In this document: positions 1 to 6,453 of the stretch, one piece after another
Position numbering within the stretch: the stretch's first letter is position 1
Layout of the letters: each line of letters opens with the position of its first letter
From: Pseudomonadota bacterium
Lineage (GTDB): Bacteria; Pseudomonadota; Alphaproteobacteria; Sphingomonadales; Sphingomonadaceae
Length of the DNA stretch: 8,517 nucleotides
Reading direction: 5' to 3'
NCBI GenBank assembly: GCA_023426225.1
Contig: JAFABD010000008.1
Location: 1 to 8,517, forward strand
Position numbers and translations under genes: made by a program
Notes under the pieces: generated by a model
Database searches by the model: none
Told to the model about the DNA's origin: nothing
Seen by the model: the letters and a program-made list of their open reading frames with translations, nothing else

Positions 1-240
1 CACCGGCCAGGGCTGGGCCAGCGGGCTGCTCGGCACCGCGAACACCAGCACCGCCGCCGCGCCCATCGGCGCGCAGAGCAACAGCGTGCCGCCGCCGGCC
101 GCGATACCACTCGCCCAGCCGGCGAGCGCGATTCCGGCGGTTGCGCCCAGCGCCGCGAACAGGCGGTCCGGCAGCGATGCACCCGCAAGGCGCGGCCGCC
201 AGCGCCAGCGGCGTCGGCCGCTCACCGGTTCGATCTTCAT
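1..240 (-). CDS. HPP family integral membrane protein, N-terminal part (runs off the left edge)
   Basis: This is the first 80 codons of a gene read leftward from an ATG at 238-240, open to the window edge. The N-terminus is short and Arg/Trp-rich (RRRWRWRPR at about residues 9-17), as expected for a cytoplasmic end. Two hydrophobic stretches follow, at about 28-50 and 52-70. The segment APMGAAAVLVFAVPSSPLAQPWPV (57-80) matches the signature of HPP-family proteins, small multi-span membrane proteins; plant chloroplast members have been linked to nitrite transport, but bacterial roles are largely unknown. The ATG overlaps the stop of the upstream amidohydrolase (ATGA), with no strong Shine-Dalgarno before it, which suggests coupled translation. 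The HPP motif itself and the remaining membrane spans would lie outside the window. Family call fairly sure; transported substrate, if any, unknown. Confidence 0.8.
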   Translation of the reverse strand, partial: MKIEPVSGRRRWRWRPRLAGASLPDRLFAALGATAGIALAGWASGIAAGGGTLLLCAPMGAAAVLVFAVPSSPLAQPWPV

Positions 241-1919
241 CCGGCGGGCTTGCGCACCCACACGCGCTCGCCGCCGACCCAGGTTTCGAGCACCTTGGTC
301 CCGCGCAATTCGGCGGGGGCGGCGAGCAGCGGGTCGCGGTCGACCACGATGAAGTCTGCGCGCATTCCCACTGCGATCCGGCCGAAGCGATCCTCGGCGA
401 ATCCCGCATAGGCGGCACCGGTGGTAAAGGCGGCCCAGCCCTGTTCGCGCGTCACCGCCTGGTCGGGATGCCAGCCGCCAAAGGGTTGGCCGTCGGCGTC
501 CTGCCGGGTGAAGCTCGTCGCCCATCCGGCCCAGGGGTCGGGACTTTCGACCGGATAGTCCGAACCAAAGGCAATGCGGACGCCGTTCTGGAGCATCGTT
601 CGCCAGGCATAGGCCCCCGCCAGCCGTGCTTCGCCCAGCCGTGCCTCGGCCATCGTCCGGTCCGATGTCTGGTGCACCGGCTGCATCGACGCGATCACCT
701 TCAGCCGTGCGAAACGGGCAAAGTCCTGGGGATCGACGATCTGCGCATGTTCGATCCGCCAGCGCCGGTCGTCCTTGAACGAATCGGACAGCGTCTCGAT
801 CGCGTCGAGCACCTGTGCGTTGGCACGGTCGCCGATCGCGTGGACGGCGATCTGGAAGCCGTCCATCGACCCGCGCGTCATCAGGTTGAGCAACTGGTCG
901 TCCGACAGGAAGCCGAGCCCGCGCTGCCCCGGCGCATCGGCATAGTCGGCCTTCAGCCACGCGCCGCGCGACCCCAGCGCGCCGTCGTCGTACAGCTTGA
1001 TGCCGCCCATCCGCAGCCGGTCGGCGTAGAGCCAGGGCGTCGGCCCCTGGCCCGCGACCTTCAGCGCGGTGTCGACGCCGTGCGCATAGCTCATGATCCG
1101 GACGCGCAGCAGTCCCATGTCGCCCATCCGGCGATAGGTCAGCCAGTCCTCGGTCGTCGTGCCCATGTCGGCGGTGGCGGTGATGCCGAGCGAAAGAAGC
1201 TTTTCCTGGGCGGCGAGAAAGGCGGCGTTGCGCTGCCGCGGCGTCTCCGCGGGAATCATCCGCGTGACGAGCTGTGTCGCGCCGTCGACGAACACGCCCG
1301 CCGGCTGGCCGCCCGCGCCGCGCTCGATCCGCCCGCCATCAGGATCGCGGGTCGCGGCGGTCACGCCGGCCAGCGCGATCGCCTTGCTGTTCGCCCAGCC
1401 GGCATGGCCATCGACACGCTCGAGCCATACAGGCCGGTCGTTCACCGCCGAATCGAGTTCGGCTGCGGTCGGGAAGCGGCCGAGCTTCCATCGCTCCTGG
1501 TTCCATCCGCGGCCGACCAGCCACTTGCCCGGATTGGCCGCGGCATAGCTGCGGATGCGGGCGAGTGCCTCGTCGAGCGTCCGCGTGTCGGACAGGTCGA
1601 GCTGCAACAGCTGCGCGCCCAGCCCCATCACATGGCCATGCGCATCGATCATGCCGGGCATCAGCGTCTTGCCCGCCATGTCGATCTTCCAGTCGGCCTT
1701 TTTGGGACGGCGCTCGCCCTGGTGGAGCAGCAGCGAGACCTTGCCCTCGCGATTGACCATAAGCCCGTTGAAGCGGACGACCTGGCCCTTCTCGTCGAGC
1801 GTCATCCCGTTGACGTTGTCGATCAGCCCGTCGGCATGCGCAATGCCGCTGGCGCATGAAAGCAACAAAACTGCAGCCAATTTGGCAATCGAGGCGGTGC
1901 GACGTTGCTTTTCGGGCAT
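237..1919 (-). CDS. Exported YtcJ-like amidohydrolase (amidohydrolase 3 family)
   Basis: A 560-residue metal-dependent hydrolase of the TIM-barrel amidohydrolase superfamily, group 3 (YtcJ-like). Visible landmarks are the metal-binding DAHGH (H94, H96) after the first strand, GGIKLYDDGALGSRGA with K308, HAIGDRAN with H360, RIEHAQ with H391, GSDYPVE with D454, and the closing beta-sandwich part GMRADFIVVDRDPL near 518. The N-terminus has a basic start, a hydrophobic core (about 12-22) and AHA at 27-29, so it is exported. LLSC at 19-22 could instead be a lipobox. The ATG at 1917-1919 was chosen because the signal peptide begins there. The frame stays open far upstream, but only antisense to ilvA. 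Members cleave N-acyl, formamide or cyclic amide bonds; the substrate cannot be read from sequence. The gene is upstream of and overlaps the HPP gene by four bases, and diverges from ilvA with a 60-bp spacer. Confidence 0.9.
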   Translation of the reverse strand: MPEKQRRTASIAKLAAVLLLSCASGIAHADGLIDNVNGMTLDEKGQVVRFNGLMVNREGKVSLLLHQGERRPKKADWKIDMAGKTLMPGMIDAHGHVMGLGAQLLQLDLSDTRTLDEALARIRSYAAANPGKWLVGRGWNQERWKLGRFPTAAELDSAVNDRPVWLERVDGHAGWANSKAIALAGVTAATRDPDGGRIERGAGGQPAGVFVDGATQLVTRMIPAETPRQRNAAFLAAQEKLLSLGITATADMGTTTEDWLTYRRMGDMGLLRVRIMSYAHGVDTALKVAGQGPTPWLYADRLRMGGIKLYDDGALGSRGAWLKADYADAPGQRGLGFLSDDQLLNLMTRGSMDGFQIAVHAIGDRANAQVLDAIETLSDSFKDDRRWRIEHAQIVDPQDFARFARLKVIASMQPVHQTSDRTMAEARLGEARLAGAYAWRTMLQNGVRIAFGSDYPVESPDPWAGWATSFTRQDADGQPFGGWHPDQAVTREQGWAAFTTGAAYAGFAEDRFGRIAVGMRADFIVVDRDPLLAAPAELRGTKVLETWVGGERVWVRKPAG

Positions 1920-1924
1920 ATAAT
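1919..1924 (+). promoter_or_regulatory. Possible -10 element (TATAAT) for ilvA
   Basis: A perfect TATAAT stands out in otherwise GC-rich sequence, about 55 bases upstream of the ilvA ATG, and it overlaps the start codon of the divergent amidohydrolase. No good -35 hexamer lies 16-18 bases upstream, so this is a guess from one hexamer only. If used, the ilvA leader would be about 50 nt. Confidence 0.25.
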
Positions 1925-1979
1925 CTTTCGCAAACGAGGTGTTCCCCCCGCGCTCCAGATCGTCTAGGGCGGGGTGGTC

Positions 1980-3224
1980 ATGGCTAGCAAAGCAGCATCG
2001 GCGGCCGCGCCGCTTTCCGTTTCGATCGACGACGTCCTCGCCGCGCAAACGCGCCTGGACGGCGCCATTGTGCGGACACCGACACTTCACAGCCGTACCT
2101 TGTCGCAGCTCACCGGCGCAACGGTCTATCTGAAGTTCGAGAATCTTCAGTTCACCGCCGCGTACAAGGAACGCGGTGCGCTCAATACGCTGCTTCAGCT
2201 CGATCCTGAGGCGCGCGCCAAGGGGGTCGTGACCGCGTCGGCGGGCAACCACGCGCAGGGGCTGGCCTATCATGCCAGCCGGCTGGGCATTCCCAGCACG
2301 ATCGTGATGCCGCGCAACACGCCGATCGTGAAGGTGACGCAGACCGAGGGGCATGGCGCGCGCGTCATCCTCGAAGGCGAGACCTTCGACGCCGCCTATG
2401 CCCATTCGCGCGCGCTCGAGGCCGAGATGGGCCTCACCTATATCCACCCCTTCGACGATCCGCGCGTGATCGCGGGGCAGGGGACGGTCGCGCTCGAAAT
2501 GCTTGCCGACATTCCCGATCTCGATACGATCGTGGTGCCGATCGGCGGCGGTGGGCTCATCTCGGGCTGCGCGACGGTCGCCAAGGCGCAGCCGCGCGCG
2601 GTCGAGGTGATCGGCGTTCAGGCCGAACTCTATCCGTCGATGTACAACCGCCTGCACCAGACCGAAATGCCGTGCGCGGGCGATACGCTGGCCGAGGGCA
2701 TCGCGGTCAAGCATCCGGGCACCATCACCGCGGCGCTGGTCGCGGCAAGGGTCGACGATATCGTGCTCGTCGGCGAACGCCGGCTCGAAGAGGCGGTAAG
2801 CCTGTTGCTCCAGATCGAAAAGACCGTGGTGGAGGGGGCCGGCGCCGCCGGGCTCGCCGCGCTGTTGTCCGAACCGGAGCGGTTCCGGGGCAAGCGGGTC
2901 GGCATCGTGCTGTGCGGCGGCAATATCGACACGCGGCTGCTCGCCAATGTCCTTCTGCGCGATCTGGCGCGCTCGGGCCGTCTGGCGCGGCTGCGCATCC
3001 GGCTTCAGGACCGGCCGGGCGCACTCTACCATGTCGCGCGGATCTTCCACGAACAGGGCGTCAACATCATCGAGGTGTATCACCAGCGCGTGTTCACGAC
3101 GCTGCCCGCCAAGGGACTGATCACCGACATCGAATGCGAGACGCGAGATCGCAATCATCTCGACCGGCTGATGACGGCGCTGCGTCGCGCGCAATATGAA
3201 GTGACGCAGGTCGAACTCGCCTGA
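1980..3224 (+). CDS. ilvA: Threonine ammonia-lyase (threonine dehydratase) with C-terminal ACT domain
   Basis: This PLP enzyme deaminates L-threonine (and serine) to 2-oxobutanoate plus ammonia in the cytoplasm, feeding isoleucine synthesis or threonine breakdown. The 414-residue protein has the fold-type II landmarks in order: QFTAAYKERGALN with the PLP lysine K63, SAGNHAQG at 87-94, the phosphate-cradling glycine loop IGGGGLISG at 188-196, VVEGAGAAG at 283-291 and LCGGNID at 311-317. Residues about 337-414 (LRIRLQDRPGALYHVARIF onward) form one ACT domain, giving the single-ACT form of about 400 residues and not the longer two-ACT biosynthetic IlvA. The ATG at 1980 is preferred over an in-frame GTG at 1974 because AGGG at 1966-1969 is well placed for it. 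The single ACT domain suggests amino-acid allosteric control; which ligand is not visible. The gene diverges from the amidohydrolase and is followed by a hairpin. Confidence 0.93.
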   Translation: MASKAASAAAPLSVSIDDVLAAQTRLDGAIVRTPTLHSRTLSQLTGATVYLKFENLQFTAAYKERGALNTLLQLDPEARAKGVVTASAGNHAQGLAYHASRLGIPSTIVMPRNTPIVKVTQTEGHGARVILEGETFDAAYAHSRALEAEMGLTYIHPFDDPRVIAGQGTVALEMLADIPDLDTIVVPIGGGGLISGCATVAKAQPRAVEVIGVQAELYPSMYNRLHQTEMPCAGDTLAEGIAVKHPGTITAALVAARVDDIVLVGERRLEEAVSLLLQIEKTVVEGAGAAGLAALLSEPERFRGKRVGIVLCGGNIDTRLLANVLLRDLARSGRLARLRIRLQDRPGALYHVARIFHEQGVNIIEVYHQRVFTTLPAKGLITDIECETRDRNHLDRLMTALRRAQYEVTQVELA

Positions 3225-3232
3225 TCGGTGCG

Positions 3233-3255
3233 CGCGGGGGTGATTCGCCCCCGCG
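3233..3255 (+). terminator. GC-rich hairpin after ilvA, possible terminator
   Basis: Arms CGCGGGGG (3233-3240) and CCCCCGCG (3248-3255) pair perfectly over 8 bp around a 7-nt loop, starting 9 bases after the ilvA stop. No T-run follows, so it is not a classic intrinsic terminator. The position right after the stop codon favours a terminator or an mRNA 3'-end stabiliser. Confidence 0.45.
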
Positions 3256-3319
3256 GCGCCGAACGCATTCGTGTCGAGCGCCTAGATCGTGGTTAACGCG
3301 GCTCGATTCGTCCCTTGCT

Positions 3320-3342
3320 GAAACGATGCGCGCGATCGTTTC
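3320..3342. repeat. Perfect 8-bp inverted repeat in the ilvA-bpt spacer
   Basis: GAAACGAT (3320-3327) and ATCGTTTC (3335-3342) are exact inverted copies separated by the 7-nt GCGCGCG. Outside them CTTGC (3314-3318) and GCAAG (3350-3354) also pair, though the two flanking spacers differ in length (1 and 7 nt). It lies 130-152 bases upstream of the bpt start and well past the ilvA hairpin. It could be an operator for a dimeric regulator or an RNA stem in a long bpt leader. No regulator family is recognisable from it. Confidence 0.4.
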
Positions 3343-3368
3343 CCATGATGCAAGCGTTTAGCGGCCGA

Positions 3369-3382
3369 TTAACTTTCTTTAA
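3369..3382. promoter_or_regulatory. AT-rich TTAA-N6-TTAA patch upstream of bpt (CtrA-like, imperfect)
   Basis: TTAA occurs at 3369-3372 and 3379-3382 with 6 bases between, in a stretch much richer in A/T than its surroundings. The alphaproteobacterial cell-cycle regulator CtrA binds TTAA-N7-TTAA, so the spacing here is one base short. A further GGTTAAC half-site lies at 3291-3297. The patch may simply be the AT-rich core of a bpt promoter, with the start site about 60-90 bases upstream of the GTG. Apart from this, the inverted repeat and the ilvA hairpin, I see nothing else in the 247-bp spacer. Confidence 0.2.
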
Positions 3383-3471
3383 TGGTAAAGGCGCTTTTCA
3401 TCATTGTCGCTGCGCTTCATAGTCGTCATCGAAACAGGGGCGCGTAACCCCGCAACAAGGACGACGCAGCG

Positions 3472-4257
3472 GTGACTGCTCTTTCGCGCTTTCCCCGTTT
3501 TTTCGTGACCAGCCCGTCGCCGTGCCCCTATCTGCCCGGGCGACAGGAGCGGAAGATCTTCACCGAGCTCACCGGCGCCCACGCGCCTGAGCTCAACGAT
3601 GCGCTCGGCCGCATCGGTTTCCGGCGCAGCCAGTCGGTCGCCTATCGGCCCAGCTGTGCGGGCTGCACCGCCTGCGTGTCGGTGCGGGTCGTCGCCGACG
3701 GTTTCCAGCCCAATGCCACGCAGCGCAAGCTGCTCCGCCGCCATGCCGACCTGGAAGTGCGCGCGTGCAAGCCCTGGGCGACGGCCGATCAGTTCCAGCT
3801 TCTCCATCGCTACCTCACCGCGCGCCATCCCGGCGGCGGCATGGCGACGATGGACGAAAGCGATTATGCCGACATGGTCGAACAGACGCCGGTGGACAGC
3901 TTCGTGATCGAATATCGCGAGCCCTCGGTCGACGGCGAGCCCGGCCGCCTGGTCGGCGCCTGTCTCACCGACTATCAGGGCGACGGGCTGTCGATGATCT
4001 ACAGCTTTTTCGAAACGACCGACTCCCAGCGGCCGTCGCTCGGCAACTTCATCATCATGGACCATATCCTGCGCGCGCGCAGCGGCGGGCTGCCCTATGT
4101 CTATCTCGGCTATTGGGTTAAGGGCTCCGAACGCATGGCGTACAAGACGCGCTATCGCCCGCTCGAAGCACTTGGTCCCAATGGCTGGTCGTTGCTCGAC
4201 GAGGCGGCCGAAATGCCCGCGGTGCCGCTCCCGACGCCGATCACCGAATTCGCCTGA
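3472..4257 (+). CDS. bpt: Aspartate/glutamate leucyltransferase (Bpt; ATE-type aminoacyl-tRNA-protein transferase)
   Basis: A cytoplasmic GNAT-like enzyme of the arginyltransferase (ATE) family. Bacterial Bpt transfers leucine from Leu-tRNA to proteins with N-terminal Asp or Glu, making N-degrons for ClpS/ClpAP. The 261-residue protein fits the usual 235-280. Family landmarks are SPCPYLPGRQERKIF (15-30), the Cys-rich SCAGCTACVSVRV (61-73), YSFFETTDSQRPSLGNFII in the middle-to-late part, and the hallmark YVYLGYWVKGSERMAYKTRYRP near 207-228. C18, C62, C65 and C68 resemble the cysteine set that can carry an Fe-S cluster in eukaryotic ATE1; whether this protein has one is unknown. The start is the GTG at 3472, with AAGGA at 3457-3461 as ribosome binding site; the first residues already belong to the conserved domain. 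The 3' end faces dsbD with only 13 bp between. Leu rather than Arg transfer is inferred from the bacterial subfamily. Confidence 0.92.
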   Translation: MTALSRFPRFFVTSPSPCPYLPGRQERKIFTELTGAHAPELNDALGRIGFRRSQSVAYRPSCAGCTACVSVRVVADGFQPNATQRKLLRRHADLEVRACKPWATADQFQLLHRYLTARHPGGGMATMDESDYADMVEQTPVDSFVIEYREPSVDGEPGRLVGACLTDYQGDGLSMIYSFFETTDSQRPSLGNFIIMDHILRARSGGLPYVYLGYWVKGSERMAYKTRYRPLEALGPNGWSLLDEAAEMPAVPLPTPITEFA

Positions 4258-4270
4258 TCGCCGGGGCGAC

Positions 4271-6373
4271 TCAGCGTCCCTGCGCGCGGTCGATCATCAT
4301 GCGCTGCGTCAGGATCTGCGGCAGGATTTCGGGCGACGCCGCCCCGGGGCGGTACCAGAGATACAGCGGCACGCCGGCCCGCTGATGCTGCTCGATGAAG
4401 CGGCCGAGCGCGGGATCGCCGCGCGTCCAGTCGCCGACGAGTACCGCCACCTTGCCGGTCTTGAGCGCCGACTCGACGGGCTGCGTCTCGATCACCGTCT
4501 TTTCGTTCACCTTGCAACTCAGGCACCAGTCGGCCGTGAAATAGGCAAAGACCGGCCGGTTTTCGGCGCGAAGCTGTGCCAGCCGCGCCTCGCTGAACGG
4601 TTCGGCGCCCGCGGGTAGCGCGGCAGTGGCGCCGGCCGCCTGCGAAGTCGGGTGAACGGCAAGCGCCGCGGCCAGTGCTGCGGCGATCAGCGGTGCCGGT
4701 GCGATCCACGCGCCGCTGCGCCCTCTGCGCTGGCGCGCGCCGCCCCACCACAAGGCCATTCCGGCCAGCATCGCCGCGCCGACGCCGATCGCCATGCCGT
4801 CGCTTCCCGCTTGGTGCCCCAGCACCCAGGCGAGCGCGAGTGCGGTGGCGAACATCGGGATCGACAGCAGGTGGCGCAACGTCGCCATCCACGCGCCCGG
4901 CCGCGGCATCCGGCGGCGCAGCGCGGGGATGAAGCCCAGCAGCAGGAAGGGCAGCGCGATGCCGAGCCCAAGCCCTGCAAACACCGCCATTGCGGCGGGC
5001 CAGGGCAGCACCAGCGCCGCGCCCAGCGCCGACGCCATGAACGGTCCGCTGCACGGCGTCGCGACGAATGCGGCCAGCGCGCCGGTCGCAAAGGCGCCGC
5101 CATGTCCGTGTCCGGCCGCGCGGCCGATAAAGCCCGGCGTGTTGATCTCGAACAGTCCGGCAAGGTTGAGCGCGATCGCGCTCGTCAGGATCAGCAGTAC
5201 GACGATGATCTGCGGGTTCTGCAACTGGAATGCCCAGCCTGCGCTGCTTCCCGCCGCGCGCAGCCCCAGCAGCACGCCGCCGAGCGCCAGGCACACGATC
5301 ACCACGCCCGCGGTATAGGCCAGCGCCTCGGCACGCGGCGCGCTTCCCTCACCGTTCGCACGGGCGAGGCTCAGCGCCTTGAGGCTCAGGATCGGGAAAA
5401 CGCACGGCATGACATTGAGCACCAGCCCGCCGAGCACCGCGGCAAGGAACGCGCCCGCGATCGTCGCGGCGAGTCCGGTCCGTTTGGCCGGCGGCTGGGC
5501 AGGGGGGACCTTGCCCGCGGTGGCGCGGACGGCAAACCCTTGGACTCCCGGTGCTCCCGGCAGCGCCAGCACGCCCTCGATCGCCGTCGCACTTGCCTGG
5601 ACGCCACCCGGGCTCGTCCGCGTCTCGATCACCAGCCGGTTGCCGTCGCGCACCACCGACTGCGGCGCGGCATAGTCGATCACGTCGCGCGTCTGCGGGA
5701 AGAAATAGGCATGCTCGGCATCGCCCGCGGCGTCGGCGGGGAAGGGGATTCCGATGCGCAACGTCTCGCCCGCGCGTTCGAACGTCGCCGTCGTGCCGAT
5801 TGCGCGCGGCAGCGCGGCCCGCCACGCGTCGAAGCGCGCGCGTTGCGCCTGGGCCACTGCGCCGTCACCGACGGTCAGTTCGGTCTGGAGCGCAGCCTTT
5901 TCGGGAACGCAGATCTGGTCGGTACAGACCAGATAGTCGAGCGTCAGCGCGACCGGTATCCGCGTGCCCGGCGCGGCCTCCGCAGGGATCGTCAACGGCA
6001 CCAGCGGCGCGAAGGGCGCCTCGAACACGTAATTCATCAGCCCCGCGATCACGAGCCGCTGCGGCACCGGATAGCGCAGCGCGCCCGCGCTCACGCCCGC
6101 CGGCAGCCGCCAGTCGGCGCGCGCGGGCAGGCCGGCGTCGCCCGGATTGAGCCAGTAGGCGTGCCAGCCCTTTTGCGGCGTCGAATCGAGCGCGAGCATG
6201 ATCGTCGTTCCCGGCGCGGGCCGTTCGGTCTCCGCGACGAGCCGGATCGCCACGTGCGGGCCGCTGCCGATCCCCTGCGCCGCCGCGACGGGAATCGTGG
6301 CGGGCGCCACCAGGGTCGCCACCGCCGTCATCGCGGCGAGAATCGACATCAAGACGAAACGAATGGGCTGCAT
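4271..6373 (-). CDS. dsbD: Protein-disulfide reductase, DsbD/ScsB type
   Basis: An inner-membrane enzyme that passes electrons from cytoplasmic thioredoxin to periplasmic thiol proteins. The 700 residues show all three modules. A signal peptide (1-32, ending VAAA) is followed by a periplasmic N-terminal domain with the Cys pair C150-x4-C155 (YLVCTDQICVPEKAAL). The membrane domain (about 302-575, some eight spans) carries the conserved pair C324 (NVMPCVFPILSLKAL) and C441 (ATPCSGPFMASALGAAL). The C-terminal thioredoxin-like domain (about 590-695) has DWCLSCKVNEK with C617/C620 and a cis-Pro loop GVPLYLWY (P669). All six relay cysteines are therefore present. The CxxxxC in the first domain resembles ScsB-like proteins more than E. 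coli DsbD. A GHGHGG stretch (421-426) sits in a loop before the second membrane cysteine. The start is fixed by a strong ribosome binding site. The gene diverges from the phosphatase and converges on bpt. No dedicated partner such as DsbC or CcmG is visible nearby. Confidence 0.93.
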   Translation of the reverse strand: MQPIRFVLMSILAAMTAVATLVAPATIPVAAAQGIGSGPHVAIRLVAETERPAPGTTIMLALDSTPQKGWHAYWLNPGDAGLPARADWRLPAGVSAGALRYPVPQRLVIAGLMNYVFEAPFAPLVPLTIPAEAAPGTRIPVALTLDYLVCTDQICVPEKAALQTELTVGDGAVAQAQRARFDAWRAALPRAIGTTATFERAGETLRIGIPFPADAAGDAEHAYFFPQTRDVIDYAAPQSVVRDGNRLVIETRTSPGGVQASATAIEGVLALPGAPGVQGFAVRATAGKVPPAQPPAKRTGLAATIAGAFLAAVLGGLVLNVMPCVFPILSLKALSLARANGEGSAPRAEALAYTAGVVIVCLALGGVLLGLRAAGSSAGWAFQLQNPQIIVVLLILTSAIALNLAGLFEINTPGFIGRAAGHGHGGAFATGALAAFVATPCSGPFMASALGAALVLPWPAAMAVFAGLGLGIALPFLLLGFIPALRRRMPRPGAWMATLRHLLSIPMFATALALAWVLGHQAGSDGMAIGVGAAMLAGMALWWGGARQRRGRSGAWIAPAPLIAAALAAALAVHPTSQAAGATAALPAGAEPFSEARLAQLRAENRPVFAYFTADWCLSCKVNEKTVIETQPVESALKTGKVAVLVGDWTRGDPALGRFIEQHQRAGVPLYLWYRPGAASPEILPQILTQRMMIDRAQGR

Positions 6374-6375
6374 GG

Positions 6376-6384
6376 CCCCTCCTT
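6376..6384 (-). promoter_or_regulatory. Strong ribosome binding site of dsbD
   Basis: The minus strand reads AAGGAGGGG immediately before CCATG, the closest match to the anti-Shine-Dalgarno consensus in the window. It fixes the dsbD start at 6373. Confidence 0.8.
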
Positions 6385-6453
6385 GCCCAGCAGGCGTCGT
6401 TCGACAATAGCTGCTTTCGTACCTGTCCTTATCCGCTTGGAGCCGGCAACCTC

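Noticed and set aside
141..1859. 572-codon open frame on the plus strand across the amidohydrolase.
   Set aside because: Strong G/C third positions in the real gene leave few stops on the opposite strand. The product is low-complexity with no recognisable motif.
1920..3194. The amidohydrolase frame stays open about 425 codons upstream, antisense to ilvA, as if the protein had a long N-terminal extension.
   Set aside because: The extension is the mirror of a clear ilvA gene. It is Arg/His/Asp-rich with no domain, and the signal peptide starts at the ATG at 1919.
3379..4065. 228-codon minus-strand frame covering the bpt region and its upstream spacer.
   Set aside because: Antisense shadow of bpt; the plus-strand protein has the full family signature.
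6374..6453. Minus-strand promoter AGGACA-N16-TATTGT for dsbD.
   Set aside because: Each hexamer matches consensus at only four of six positions, which is near chance in an 80-bp spacer.
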